Shown piece by piece: positions 36,758-49,289 of a DNA stretch of 64,000 nucleotides (positions are counted from its first letter, which is position 1; every line of letters begins with the position of its first letter). The stretch is from Ursus arctos (Eukaryota > Chordata > Mammalia > Carnivora > Ursidae). The translations under genes and the position numbers were made by a program. The stretch covers positions 70,297,931 through 70,361,930 of the forward strand of contig NW_026622985.1 of assembly GCF_023065955.2 (NCBI RefSeq), in the 5' to 3' direction. The notes beneath the pieces were generated by a model that saw only the letters and a program-made list of their open reading frames with translations, was not told the DNA's origin and did not search any database.

Positions 36758-36983
36758 GGGGTGCCTGGGTGGCACAGTTGGTTAAGCATCTGACTCTTGG
36801 TTTCCACTCAGGTTGTGATCTGAGGGTCCTGAGATCAGGTACCATGTTGGTTCCGTGCTCATTGGGGAGTCTGCTTGGGATTCTCTCTCCCTCTCCCCCT
36901 CTTCCCCTCCTGCTTGTGCTCTCTCTCTCTCTCTCTCTCTCTCTCGAATTAATAATAAATAAATAAATATTTTTTTGAAAAAA
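36758..36983 (+). mobile_element. Can-SINE with (CT)n
   Basis: Complete copy whose CT region has expanded to an uninterrupted CT tract (about 36919-36945). Flanks share agaa(c/g)tag(c/a)atatg. Confidence 0.9.
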
Positions 36984-36999
36984 GAAGTAGAATATGAAT

Positions 37000-38230
37000 T
37001 AAAGTTTTCATTTCTAAATAATGCTTTAGAGTTTAAAGATGTAGATAATCAAATGAAATTTTTGATGCTCTTTAAGGTACAGGTGGTGATACTGGCTATG
37101 GTTCAAATCATTTACACATGCTAAATATTCTTCATAAGTAGTTTGTATAGTTCTCCCTCACTACACAGTTATAATTTGGTTTCAGAAATTGTTCTTATTT
37201 GAAAGTAATATAAATGGCCATCATAATTAATGTGAAATTTATAGTGTTCTTATTAACCAAAAAGTAAACTAAACCAGTAAGCTATTAATGTAGAAAATAT
37301 TCATTCCTGATTTCATTCTGTAGATGAATGAATTCTGTCCTTGCGCCAATAAAATGTAAAAATTCCTATAGCAAGCAGAAACTTGATAGTTGCTGTACCG
37401 TTAGTGGAGTATTTCAGACTTTGCACATTAAAGCAAACTAGTAGTACTTGTACAGTGCTTTTGGGAGCCATTTCTACATAAAATAAGGATAGTTAGATAC
37501 ATAGAACATTGCATCTTAGTGTAAGAACATGGAATATAAAAATACTTAGAGCAGAGTGCCAAGTAATTTTTATAGTTGAAAAGCATGATGGGAAAACTTG
37601 GCATATGGTTCTGTAACTTATTGCAAAGGACTATTGCACATCAGAAAAAACTAGGGATTCCACAGAACCATCTATAGTCAGAAAAGGAGAATTTCACAAA
37701 TTTTGTTTTGAAGGTTAGATGTACAATCTTTACATTCTTTCTCTTACGACATTTATTTATATGTTTCACTGTGAACCTAATGATAGAACATTTCTTACAC
37801 ATTTTAGTTCACTGTGTTTGTATAGACGAGGAATGGAAATAATTTTCAAAAACTACCTCTACGTTTATTCATTTACTAAATATATCATACTTCATTTATT
37901 TCAGTACCCATAATTTTCCATATTTTGAGGTCTCTGGAATCAGGCTGCATTGTACAATCAATGCCTTATGACATTAATCAGTAACATTTCCCCTTTTTTA
38001 GTGGTACATTAAATTATTCCTCTTACATTGATTGTGAATCAAGTAAGCAAGGATATAATGTGACAACTAACAACCCAAAATCTTAGCATGACTGGGTTTG
38101 GGAAGGGAGTTTTATATGGCATTTCCTCATTCTATATAATCTGTCTAATGTGGGTCAGCACCAGAAGGACCCTGCTCAATGAAGTCACATAGAGTTTCAC
38201 GCTGTTGGAGGATTTCAGTGTAAACTTGGG
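37000..38230. other. Intron 1, nothing recognised
   Basis: AT-rich; no exon or repeat family identified. Confidence 0.5.
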
Positions 38231-38234
38231 CTTT

Positions 38235-38690
38235 TTGTTGTATTATGTATACACAATGGAATATTATTTAGCTGTGAGCAAAGGTAATATCTTGCCATTT
38301 GTGACAACATGGAAAGACTTTGAACACATTATACTAAGTGAGATAAGTCAGAGAAAGACAAGTACTGTATGATATATCACACTTACATGTGAAATCTAAA
38401 AAAGCCGAACCTGTTTAAAAAAAAAAAAAACAGAGCCCAAGAAACAGAGATTGGGAGGATAATATTGATGGTATTTGAGGGTACAAATTTGTAATAAGTA
38501 GTACGGAAGCCACAGAGATGTAAAGTATAATGAATTTAGACATATATATATATATATAATGTATATACTATAATGATGGTAAGTATTGCTTCAGTGGCAG
38601 TCATATTACAGTATATGAATGTATCAAAGTAACATGCTGTGCACCTTAAGTTTACAAAATGTAGCATGTTATATTTATCAAAACAAAAAC
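38235..38690 (+). mobile_element. L1 3' fragment
   Basis: 'cacaatggaatattatttag', 'gtgagataagtcagagaaag' and 'acatgctgtgcaccttaagt' are late ORF2 and 3' UTR of L1, with a (TA)n at about 38542-38558. Confidence 0.8.
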
Positions 38691-38769
38691 AAATCTTAAG
38701 CTTTTTTCCGCAGTCCTGGCAGCAGTGGGACAGAAATGTGGTGAATAGCACGCACACTGGTTCTTATTT

Positions 38770-39110
38770 TTGAAATTTTTATTTATTATTTTTTGGGGGG
38801 GAAGGGATGGAGAGAGGGAGAGAGAGAATCTTAAGCAGGGCTCCATCTCGCAACCCTGAGATCATGACCTAAGCCGAAATCAAGAGTCAGATACTTGGGG
38901 CGCCTGGGTGGCGCAGTCGTAAAGCATGTGCCTTCGGCTCAGGGCGTGATCCCAGTGTTCTGGGATCGAGCCCCACATCAGGCTCCTGCTTCTTCCTCTC
39001 CCACTCCCCCTGCTTGTGTTCCCTCTCTCGCTGGCTGTCTCTCTCTGTCAAATAAATAAATAAAAGTCTTAAAAAAAAAAAGTCAGATACTTAACCAACT
39101 GAGGCCCCCC
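38770..39110 (-). mobile_element. Old Can-SINE, antisense, split by a younger SINE
   Basis: 'gagatcatgacctaagccga' on the left and 'cttaaccaactgaggccccc' on the right are the two halves of one reversed SINE. Confidence 0.85.
38897..39080 (+). mobile_element. Young Can-SINE nested in an old SINE
   Basis: Young-type copy flanked by perfect agtcagatactt (38885-38896 and 39081-39092), the duplicated sequence being part of the host SINE. Confidence 0.95.
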
Positions 39111-39609
39111 CCCACTGTGCACCTCCAACACACTGATTTTTAAAGTGTCCCCTCCCCCACCACACATACATTTAGAGATCACTACACTTCTGCCCAGGTT
39201 TCAGTTAGCTGAAGCAAGGTTCATCCATAAACCTAATTTCAGAGGGCTCAGAGGAAGAAAAGAGAACTGCAATATTTGTGAGCAGTAATAATACCATAGA
39301 GTAGGTTTTAGACTCACTGAAGGTTGGTGATTTGATCACCTGTTTGGTAGACACAAGGTTAAGATTATAGATGCACAGATACATTTTATATATGTATATG
39401 GTACAGCATCAAAAAGTAGTCAGTTCATGGAAATTCAGAAGACAGAAAAATTACTTCTGCCTAGGAGAATGGTAGACATCAGTTGGGGTGCAAGTTCATG
39501 CCAGAGAGTACAACACAGGCAGAAAAAATAGGAACCTGGGAACAAAACAGTATGAGTTATATCAGGTACTTTGCAAGTAAGAGATGCAAAGATGAACTGT
39601 GCTGTTAAA

Positions 39610-39802
39610 TAGCACAGGGTTTCTTAACCTCAACGTTATTGACATTTGGGGCCAGATAACATTGTGAGGGCTGTCCTGTGCATTGTAGGATGTTTAATAG
39701 CATCCTTGGCCTACATGGTGCCAGTAGCACCCCTTTCCCCCCAGTCGTGATAATCAGAATGTTTTCCTGTAGGACAGAATTGTCCCTGGTCGAGAACCAT
39801 GA
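39610..39802 (+). mobile_element. MER20 (hAT-Charlie)
   Basis: 'tttcttaacctcaacgttat', 'ggctgtcctgtgcattgtag', 'gatgtttaatagcatccttg' and 'tggtcgagaaccatga' match MER20 end to end. Confidence 0.85.
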
Positions 39803-39839
39803 GTCCAGACAGATTGGAGCTAGTCAGAACAGTGGGAAC

Positions 39840-40340
39840 CTGGATTGAGTGTTAAGACCTGACTTAAAGTAGTTTCACAAGACATGAAGAAAAAAATGAT
39901 TGCTAACAGGTTTGAGTTGGAATCAACAGAACTTGGTGAATGAATGTAGGGGAAATGGGAGAATCAGGATAACTCTGAATGTTAAAATCTGAATAACTGG
40001 GAAGTGGTACCACCACTAACAACTAGGGGATTCAGGAAGAAGGTGGACAGCTGGGAGGAATAATGTTGAGCTTGAGTCTGAGATGGTAGCAGGATATCTA
40101 TTTGAACATGCCTAGAAAATAGGGAAACAGAAATGGAGCTTGGAAAGAACGGTCAGGCCCAGAGAGTTTATATAGATTTGGGAATCCACTTTTGTGGATT
40201 AAAGCCACAAGATGGAATAAAACTTCTAGGAGAAACTTAGACATAGCGAAGAGGAGAGGTCAGAGAGCATATACTTTTGGATATACTTTTATTTAGAAAA
40301 TAAAAGAAGGAGAGGAAAAGGTGTGGGATGATTCTTGAAG
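39840..40340. repeat. Ancient interspersed repeat, family not named
   Basis: 'aacagaacttggtgaatgaa' and 'gttgagcttgagtctgagat' resemble an old dispersed mammalian element. Confidence 0.4.
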
Positions 40341-40357
40341 TAGAAGTGTATATGTAG

Positions 40358-40560
40358 GGGCGCCTGGGTGGCACAGCGGTTGAGCATCTGCCTTCAGCTC
40401 AGGGCGTGATCCTGGCGTTACGGGATCGAGCCCCACATCAGGCTCCTCCGCTGTGGGCCTGCTTCTTCCTCTCCCACTCCCCCTGCTTGTGTTCCCTCTC
40501 TCGCTGGCTGTCTCTATCTCTGTTGAATAAATGGGTAAAATCTTTGAAAAAAAAAAAAAA
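40358..40560 (+). mobile_element. Young Can-SINE
   Basis: Young-type copy flanked by a perfect 15-bp duplication gaagtgtatatgtag (40343-40357 and 40561-40575). Confidence 0.96.
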
Positions 40561-40714
40561 GAAGTGTATATGTAGCACAGATATGTGCTCATTTCACAGA
40601 ACTTGAAGAGAATTTCCAGAAGGAGCAGTACCAGTATTGCAGAGATTAAAAGGAATATAGGTTTGAGAAAAGCCTTTGCACTTAAGATACAGGGATAAGA
40701 AACAAATTTTATCT

Positions 40715-40850
40715 ATTGTATGCCACTATCTATACTACATTAATTAATCTCTCAATTGTCAGAGTAATTTTGTTATTATATCCATTTTATAGGTGGGAAA
40801 ACTAGTGCAGATAAGGCCAACTAAGTGGTAGATGGGAGGCTGGTGGCCTT
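40715..40850 (-). mobile_element. MIR fragment, antisense
   Basis: 'tatatccattttataggtgg' and 'gccaactaagtggtagatgg' fit reversed MIR. Confidence 0.55.
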
Positions 40851-40861
40851 TTTTTTTTTTT

Positions 40862-43800
40862 TTTTAACTTTTTATTTAAATTCCAGTTGTTAACATACAG
40901 TGTAATACTAGTTTCAGATGTACAATATAGTGATTCCATACTAACATATAACACCCAGTGCTCATCACAAGTGTACTCCTAATCCCCATCACTTACTTAA
41001 CCCATCTCTCCACCCACCTCCCTTCTGGTAGCCATTGGTTTGTTCTCTGTAGTTAAGAGTCTATTTCTTGATTTGCCTCTCTCTCTCTTTTCTTGTTTCC
41101 CTTTGCTCATTGGTTTTGTTGCTTAAATTCCACATATGAGTTAAGTCATGTGGTATTTGTCTTTCTCTGACTGATCCTGTTTTGCTTAGCATAATACTTT
41201 CTAGCTCCATCCATGTCATTGCAAATGGCAAGATTTCTTTCTTTTTATGGCTGAATAATATTCCATTTATACATACACATCTTCTTTATCCATTTGTCAA
41301 TCTGTTGGACACGGGCTCTTTTCATAATTTTGCTATTGTAGATAATAAACGTAGGGGTGTATGTATCCCTTCGAATTAGTGTTTTTGTATTCTTTGAGTA
41401 AATACCCAGTAGAACAGCTGCTGGATCAAAGGATAGTTCTATTTTAAAATTTTTAAGGAACCTCCATATTGCTTTTTACAATGACCACACCAGTTTGCAT
41501 TCCCACCAACAATGCGGAGGGTTCCCCTTTCTCCACATGCTTGCCAACACCTGTTGTTTCTTGTGTTGTTGATTTTAGCCATTCTGACAGGTGTGGGGTG
41601 ATATCTCATTGTAGTTTTGATTTGTATTTCCCTAGTGATGAGGGATGTTGAGCATCTTTTCATGTGTCTGCTGGCCATATGTATGTTTTCTTTGGGAAAA
41701 TATCTGTTCATGTCTTCTGCCCATTTTTTGCGTTATTGATTTTATGAATATCTGCTCATGTCTTCTGCCCATTTTTTGGATTATTCATTTTATGGGTGTT
41801 GAGTTTTATAAGTTGTTTATATATTTTGAATACTAGCCCTTTATCAGATAGGTCATTTGCAAATATCTTCTATTTTGTAGGTTGCCTTTTATTTTTGTTG
41901 ATTGTTTCCTTTGCTCTATAGAAGCTTTTTATGTTGATGTCCCAGTAGTTTATTTTTGCTTTTGTTTCCCTAGCCTTAGGAGACATATTTAGAAAGAAGT
42001 TGTTACAGCTGATATCAGAGAAGTTACTGCCTGTGTTCTCTTCTAGGATTTTTATGGTTTCTGGCCTCACATTTAGGTCTTTAATCCATTTTGAGTTTAT
42101 TTTTGTGTTTGGTGTAAGAAAGTGGTCCAGTTTAATTCTTTTGCATGTTGCTGTCTAGTATTTCCAACACCATTTATTGAAGAGACTTTTTCCTCACTGG
42201 ATATCCTTTCCTGCTTTATCAAAGATTAATTGACCATAATCGTGAGTTCATTTCTGGGTTTTCTATTCTGTTCCATTGATCTGTATTTTTGTGCCAATAC
42301 CATACTGTTTTGATTACTGCAGCTTTGTAATATAACTTGAAGTCCAGAATTGTGATTCCTCCAGCTTTGCTTTTCAAGATTGCTTTTGCTATTTGGGATC
42401 TTTTGTGGTTCCATACAAATTTTAGGATTGTTTGTTATAGCTCTGTGAAAAATGCTGTTGGTATTTTGATAGGGATTGCATTAAAGGTTTAGATTGCTTT
42501 GTGTAGCGTAGAAATTTTAACAGTATTTGTTCTTCCAATCCATGAGCATGGAATGTCTTTAGATTTCTTTGTGTCATCTTCAATTTCATCATTGTTGTTT
42601 TTAGATTTTATTTATTTATTTTAGAGACAGTGCACGCTTGCACGAGGTAGGGGAAGAGGATCTCCCCGAAGACGGGAAGAGGTAGGGGCTGGATCTCACA
42701 GCACCAAGATCATGACCTGAGCTAAAACCAAAAGTCTGAATGTTAACTGACTGAGTCACACAGGTACCCCTCTTTCATCAGTATTTTATAGTTTTCAGAG
42801 TACAGGTCTTTAACTTCTTTGGTTAGGTTTAATCCCAGGTATCTTAATATTTTTGGTGCAGTTGTAGTTGGGATTGATTCCTTCATTTCTCTTTCTTGCT
42901 TCATTATTGGTGTATAGAAATGCAACAGATTTCTGTACTTCGATTTTGTGTCCTGCAACTTTATGGAATTTATCAGTTATAGCAGTTTTTTGCTGGGGTC
43001 TTTTGGGTTTTCTGTGTAGAGTGTAATGTCATCTGCAGATAGTGAAAGTTTTACTTCTTCCTTACCTTTTTGGATGCTTTTTGTTTCTTTTTGTCTGATT
43101 GCTGTGGCTAGGACTTCCAGGACTATGTTGAATAAAAGTGATGAGAGTGGACATCCCTATCTTGTTCATGACCATAGAAGAAAAGCTCTCAGGTTTTCCC
43201 CTTTCAGGATGATATTATCTGTGGGTTTTTCCTATATGGCCTTTATTATGTTGAGGTGTGTTCCCTCTAAACCTACTTCATTGAGGGTTTTTATTATGAA
43301 TGGAAGTTGTACTTTGTCAGATGCTTTTTCTGCATCTATTGAAATGATCATATGGTCCTTATGCTTTCTTGTATTAATGTGATGCATCACATTGATTTGT
43401 GCATATTGAACCACTTGATTGGAATAAATCCCGCTTGATTGTGGTGAATGATTTTTTTAATGTATTGCTGGATTCGGTTTGCTAGTATTTTGTTGAGGAT
43501 CTTTGCATCTATGTTCATTAGGGATACTGGCCTGTAATTCTCTCTTTTTTTTGTGGTGTCTTTATCTGGTTTTGGTATCAGGGAAATGCTGGACTCAGAA
43601 TGAATTTGGAAGTTTTCCTTCCTTTTTTATTTAATGTAATAGTTTGAGAGGAATAGGTGTTAATTCTGTTTGGTAAAATTTGCCTGTCAAGCTATATGGT
43701 CCTGGACTTTTGTTTATTGGGATTTTTTTGATTACTGATTCAGTTTCTTTGCTAGTTATCAGTCTGTTCAAGCTTTCTATATCTTCCTGTTTCAGTTTTG

Positions 43801-44096
43801 GTAATTTATATGTTTGTAGGAATTTATCCATTTCTTCTAGGTTGTCCAATTTGTTGGCATATAGTTTTTCATAATCTCTTACGAGTATTTGTATTTCTGT
43901 GGTGTCGGTTGTTATTTCTTTAATTTGTGATTTTATTTATTTGGGTCCTTTCCCTTTTCTTTTTGATAAATCTGGCTAGAGGTTTAGCAATTTTAAAATT
44001 TCAAAGAACTAGCTCCTAGTTTCATTGAACTGTTTTGTTGATATTTTTAGTTTCTCTATCATTTATTTCTGTTCTAATCTTTATTATTTCCTTCCA
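40862..44096 (-). mobile_element. L1, 5'-truncated, antisense in intron 1
   Basis: Read on the minus strand this runs from upstream of the reverse-transcriptase domain of ORF2 (about 44090) to the 3' UTR (40862). Visible ORF2 landmarks are [15 protein letters not shown] near 43345, the AlaAspAsp catalytic-site remnant at 43028-43036, and late-ORF2 sequence near 41500. Frames are broken by many stops, frameshifts and a SINE, so it cannot encode a working protein. Endonuclease and ORF1 regions are absent (5' truncation). Carnivore-type 3' UTR. Confidence 0.9.
42600..42770 (-). mobile_element. Can-SINE, antisense, inside L1
   Basis: 'agattttatttatttatttt' to 'gtcacacaggtacccc' interrupts the L1 ORF2; short flanking repeat tttcatca. 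Confidence 0.85.
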
Positions 44097-44452
44097 CTGG
44101 TGGCCTTTAAGAGGGCAATTTTATTAGTGTTTGGAGCAGGGAGAAGATAGAGAAAAGCCATATTACCCAAGTCTAAAAAGTATGTCTATGCTTTCTTTCT
44201 CCAGAAATGGCCTTTCAGTCATGTCTTGCATGGTAAACTGCTTATCCTTCAGTAACCAGACCCAAAGACTTCCCTCATCTCTTTTGTATCCTGGCCTGTG
44301 CTCCCTTAGCAATTTGTATATACCTTTGTTATAACATTTGCTGATTTTAATAAGTTTACCTGGTTTTCTTACTTCCTTTGTTCAGGGGCAGGCCCGGTGT
44401 CTTATTCATCTTTGTAATTCTAGTACAGTGCCTGGCATAAATTATATTAGTG

Positions 44453-44668
44453 GTTTTCAACTCTAGTTGCACAATAGAATCAACTGGAGAGTGTATAAAC
44501 AAACGTGGGTACCCAAGCTTCGCTTACCGGTGAGGCCTGGAGCCTTTGTACCCTTGTTGTAAAAAAAAGAAAAGAAAAGAAAAGAAAAGAAAAGAAAAGA
44601 AAAGAAAAGAAAAGAAAAGAAAAAGCCTCCCAGGTGATATAAATGTTCCACTGGGTTGAATGTCACAG
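44453..44668 (+). mobile_element. MER5A-type hAT element carrying a pentanucleotide repeat
   Basis: Starts 'gtggttttcaactctagttg'; 'cctcccaggtgatataaatg' follows the repeat. It sits inside the L2. Confidence 0.65.
44561..44625 (+). repeat. (AAAAG)n microsatellite
   Basis: About eleven uninterrupted AAAAG units preceded by an A run. Confidence 0.95.
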
Positions 44669-44699
44669 TATTAGATGCTCAATAAGTGTTGACTAAAGA

Positions 44700-45470
44700 A
44701 AGGTAAGACGTGGTGACAATAAGTATTAATTATTCTTTAAAAAATCTGGTAGTGAAATAGAAGAGAAAGAATAGGGTTTTTTTTTTCTCTACTATTTAAT
44801 TTAGGAGTACTTTTTTAAGATAAAAAAATTTAGCAATGTTTGTAGACTGAGGGAAATGATTCAGGAGAGAGAAATTGAAAATTTTAGATAAATAATAGTT
44901 TATACATAATTTTTCTTTTTCAGTTAATGATAATGCCTACTTTGGATTCATGGGTTTTTTACTCTTAAATAAATGGTAAAAACATATTTAAAGAAGCATT
45001 CCTTTTAATTCAGTAGATGACCTAGTTTTAGGTTAAGTGACAGTGGCTTTGTTTTTAATTAACATTCAAAATGATAGTTATAAAGGAAAAAATTCTTAAG
45101 GAAAACTTACCAAAACATTACCACTTTTAAGAATATTCAAATAAGTTAGTCTATAACACAGACATGCAGTAGTGATCACTTCATTATAAACTATGATAGA
45201 ATTCAAAAAAGTCTTCTCTGTATTTATTTTACTTGTAACTCTCAAAAAGACATGGGCAGTTTTTACAGAGTTGTAGGAGACAGTGTCAAGTAATTTTGCA
45301 GTTGAAGTGGAAAAATGCATGATAGTTCTTTTTAATTTTATTACTAGTCTCTAAGGCAGTGACTCTCTTTGGTATCGCATTCCTTAAGAATCAGGTGAAA
45401 CCTGTGATACCTTTCTTCAGAGAATCAACACCTCAAATTTTGCATATACAATCCCTTCTAAGACAGTAGA
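44700..45470. other. Intron 1, nothing recognised
   Basis: AT-rich; no exon or repeat family identified. Confidence 0.45.
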
Positions 45471-45479
45471 TACAATATC

Positions 45480-45650
45480 TGGCCACATCAGAATCACCTG
45501 GAGGAGATTTTCTAAAATACACATTTCTAGGTCTCAGTGCTCTAGAGGTGGATTCAGTAGATCTGGAATAGAACATGGGAATCTGTGTTTTCAAAAGCTT
45601 TCCAAGCAAAATTTAACAGGCGTCTAGATCTGGGAAAGGTCAACTCTATT
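45480..45650 (+). mobile_element. MER5A-type hAT fragment
   Basis: 'cacatcagaatcacctggag', 'gattcagtagatctggaata' and 'gggaatctgtgttttcaaaa' follow MER5A. Confidence 0.7.
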
Positions 45651-46079
45651 TTCTCATGACTTAAACAGGAAGGAGATAATTATGTGGGGTAATGTCCAAC
45701 ATAGGGAAATTAAAGGGGATGTTGGCAGGGTTCTCAGATAAAATGTAAGATGCCTGGTTAAATTTGAATTTAAGATAAACAACAAATAATTTTTAGTGTA
45801 GGTCTCTCCCGTGTATCTCCTGTGGTATGCAGGGCTGTTTGCCTCTAGATTTAATGATTCCAGGTAGCTATTTGTGTGGTGTGTATATATGTGTTTCCAT
45901 GCACTTGCTTGTCTGCTTTTTATGCTTTCATCTCCTTTCCCCTCTTCTTTTCAGTTGCTCGAGGCTTTTTTAAAAATTTAAATTAAATTTTTGTCAGCTT
46001 ACTCTTACAGCTGCTTTGGTGAGGCCTCCCAGCTGCCTGCTAAAGAACAGTGTATTTTTCAGACAGTCTTAAAATCTCC

Positions 46080-47660
46080 TGGATCTAAAGTTTTACCTTA
46101 GTGTTTTTAAAAATTTTGCCAACTTACTGCATCCAGCAAAAGTATCAGAAAAATGTAGAGAATTCGTAGACATGGTTTGTTGAATTAACATTAATTTCGC
46201 CAACAGTTTCTGTAAATTGTGGCAACAATTGATCGGCAATCTGTAGGAAACTCTCCCACCCTGTTGTATCTGCATATTCTAGCAGATAAAGCTGAAGTAA
46301 CACTGCCAGATGTTCCCCTCTTCCAGTAATAGACATTGCAAACAGACATCCTAGGCCAGAGGGATCTAGTCACCTCTCTCTCTCGCATTTCACCATGAAG
46401 CTTGGCTTTGCTTGAGAAGGGGGCACTCTACCACTAAGGCAGAGTGACAATTGAGGCCTGCAAGGCAGAAGGTCCTTGTGGAGTTTATGTGCATCCAGCC
46501 TTCCCTCTTTATGTCTCCCTCCTGGAGAAGATTTTCAGTCTTACTCAGCAGTGTAGGTGTAAGATAAGATTGCATGCTTCCATATTCTGTAGTCGAGGAA
46601 GCATAGGATGGTATAAACACTTAATGTGTTGTATTAACTAATCTTTCTGATCACCGGAGACCAAGAGCAACAATTCAGTACTCGATTTAAATATTTATCC
46701 GGATGGTCAGTGCATGCCATGATGCCAAGGATTTTGATGATAGCTTCGTATACCAGATGTGCCTTATCTTCTATTTATATTTGTTGCAACACTGCAAGAA
46801 CCAAGGAATTGAGAACTTCTGTAGAAAATAAGGCACCACCACTCCACAGGATTGAGCCACAAGTAGTCATCTTTCTGGATGTTGTGACTAATCTCTTCCC
46901 ATTCCTGTGGTTAATGTTTGGTTTCTACACATGTTGGTCCAACATGATGTGTGAATGCCACACAACTCACCAGTATTATTTGCTTTGCTTATCATCTGGC
47001 CTCTTGATCAAATTGGAAAGTGTATGGGGAAACTGATTTCTTCCTGTAGGCTCTGGGTGTACGCGTGCTCTGCACAGTAGGAAGGGCATCATCAGCTCCG
47101 CTCTTGCCTGCAGCACATGAGGAACAGTTGATGGCAGGCAGCGTCCCAGCATTAACATACTTTTTTATTGTCTGCAATCTGAGGTGCCTCCGATCCTAAA
47201 TGACTGCCTGCAAACATTCACAAACAGAAAGTAGTGCCCGGTAGAAAGCAGGAGACAGTTTTCTTGAATTTATCAAAATGAATTGTACTTTCACCTAGTG
47301 GAGAAGTAAAAGGGGAAAGGATTTGGAGAATTCTCTGTAAGGATAGTGGAATCAACTTCATCTGATATTGAAACATGAATATCCTTTTTTCTGCTTGTCT
47401 GAGCAATTTAATGATTTACAACTGAATTGTGTCCACTTTCTTCAGGCATTTGTGAGTATTCTGATCCAGAGAAGGTTGAACAGAGTCTTGAAACAGTACT
47501 AGCATGGCACAGTGTTCATTTTTGAGGAAGTCCATTTGACTTTCAGGTCTTCTAATTTGCTCTATCAAAGACCATTTCTCACTATTTAAAACTAATTTAG
47601 TAAGGAAACTAGCAAGGAGATTTTCATAGGCCACACAATAGAAAAGAGTAGAGGAACATT
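46080..47660 (-). pseudogene. Degraded coding-like segment, possible antisense retrocopy, parent not identified
   Basis: On the minus strand, protein-like reading frames follow one another in order but in shifted frames. From 47634 to 47218 one frame stays open except for a single TAA at 47416-47418 and contains FLKNEHCAMLVLFQDSVQPS and IHFDKFKKTVSCF. A frame shift near 47250 continues as FYRALLSVCECLQAVI (one TAG) and KKYVNAGTLPAINC. Further down come WEEISHNIQKDDYLWLNPVE (~46860-46920) and GRGEHLAVLLQLYLLEYADT (46322 down to 46145). The pattern of long protein-like stretches broken by scattered stops and frameshifts, with no splice sites, suits a decayed processed pseudogene. I do not recognise the parent, and I see no clear poly-A end or target-site duplication. 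The alternative is an old transposon coding region. Confidence 0.4.
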
Positions 47661-48289
47661 GCCTACAATTGTGGAAGAGTCTCTAATTCATCTTCCACTC
47701 CACTGACCACATCCACAGGACTTTTCCCAATTTGATCACTCAGTAGAGTTGCAGTAAGTCTGGAGGTTTTGAGATGTTTAATCTACGTCATCTATAATTC
47801 AAAATCTTGATCATTATTTTCAGCTTTTATCTGTAAGCTTATCGTTATTCTTAGATAAAAATTTATTTACTAAGAATTTTAGAGCTCTCTTTTGAAGAGG
47901 TTTGATTAGCTCCTGAATTTCAGGACTTGATTGTAATTTTTTTTTTCCTATAAAGGAACTTTGTTTTCTTCAGCCTTTGTCAGGTTGGCTCAGACCTTTC
48001 CTTTTTTTAATGTTCTAAGTACAACTGTCAACCTTTCCTTCCTCTCTTCAAATTCATTGGAGGATAGGAAACTAGATAACCACAGTTGTAAATTTATGTC
48101 TGAAATAAAAATAAAGATCTTTGAAGAATCTCTCTCTTGCCCTTCTAATGTTTGGGCCATATATCAACTTGCTTGCTTGCTTAAAATATATTTTTTAAAT
48201 AGCTGAGTTCCTTGCTTCTTAGTCCCCAGTTACATATCTTAATTTGAGCTTCCCAGATCTTATTTTATTCTCCTCCTCTTCTTTCTGTT

Positions 48290-48790
48290 GGTGAGGGAGG
48301 GGCACCTACCTTAGGGTTATGATACCAGACAGATTAGACGAACAGCAGTTTATATAATCACATATACTCAACAGCGGAGGAGAAGGGGACACAGCACACT
48401 GTATAGGGCCACTTGAAGGTTGCACTTGGGAACAGAGTGAACAAGGAGAGGCCGTGGAATGCAAGTTCTGTAGTATCAAGAGGGTGGAGTGATCCTTAGT
48501 TCCCACAGGAAGATGTGATCAGCTTGTTTGAAGAATTCTGCAGACTGGCAGGGAACTGGAGCCTGCTCCTCAGGCATAAGCAGGAACTGTGCCTGTTCCC
48601 TGTGATAAAGAAGGTTGTCTGACTTGGGGACCTTATCTGCAGGAGCAGAATGAGAATAGGAACTTGCAGTTAGGCCATTCAAGGCCCTCCTGGTTTTCCC
48701 CACATGTCAGAGCACGCATAATACTGGTCCTTAATTTTAGACCTTATGCCACAGGTCCTAATAATACTGTCTATCAAAAGTATTTACTAA
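48290..48790 (-). repeat. Unclassified, possibly LTR-like
   Basis: Read on the minus strand, a CT-rich block and 'tgattatataaactgctgtt' resemble an LTR promoter region, but I cannot name a family or define ends. Confidence 0.25.
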
Positions 48791-48831
48791 TGATTGCTAT
48801 ACTAAATAATGCATCAAAAATTTATGTATTT

Positions 48832-49012
48832 ATTTTAAAGATTTTATTTATTTGAGAGAAAGAGAACACTAGTGGGGGGAGGGGCATAGGGAGAGGGAGA
48901 AGCAGACTCCCCACTGAGAGGGGAGCCCCACGCAAGGCTCGATCCCAGGACCCTGAGATCATGATGTGATCTGAAGTTAGATGCTTAACTAAGCCACCCA
49001 GGCGCCCCCCCC
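48832..49012 (-). mobile_element. Can-SINE, antisense
   Basis: 'aaagattttatttatttgag' to 'agccacccaggcgccccc'. Flanks are too degraded for a clear duplication. Confidence 0.88.
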
Positions 49013-49289
49013 CAAATTTTTAATGGTATAATTTGATCTTTGAGTTTGCTTTTCTTTGTCATCATTTCTTCTGATAACTTGCAGAGTTTAAGAAATTCTG
49101 CTGCTGTGTATAATTTACCACAGTAGATAAAAGATGGCCAGATCATATGTGTGCAGTGATGTGGAGGTACAGAAGACAAGGGTTCCTGTTTGAGAGACTG
49201 GAGTGCCAAGGCTCCAGTATTGTGTATATGTGGGATGAGAAAAGGATTAGATAGGCTGTAGGAGCTGGTAAATGGCAGAGTAAAAAAGT

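Larger units (their letters stand above)
44340..44695 (+). mobile_element. L2 3' end split by MER5A
   Basis: 'tagtacagtgcctggcataa' (44422-44441) and 'gatgctcaataagtgttgac' (44674-44693) are adjacent parts of an L2 end, separated by the hAT element. Confidence 0.65.

Noticed and set aside
43026..43382. 118-codon + frame in intron 1
   Set aside because: Shadow of the antisense L1 ORF2; the true reading is on the minus strand and broken.
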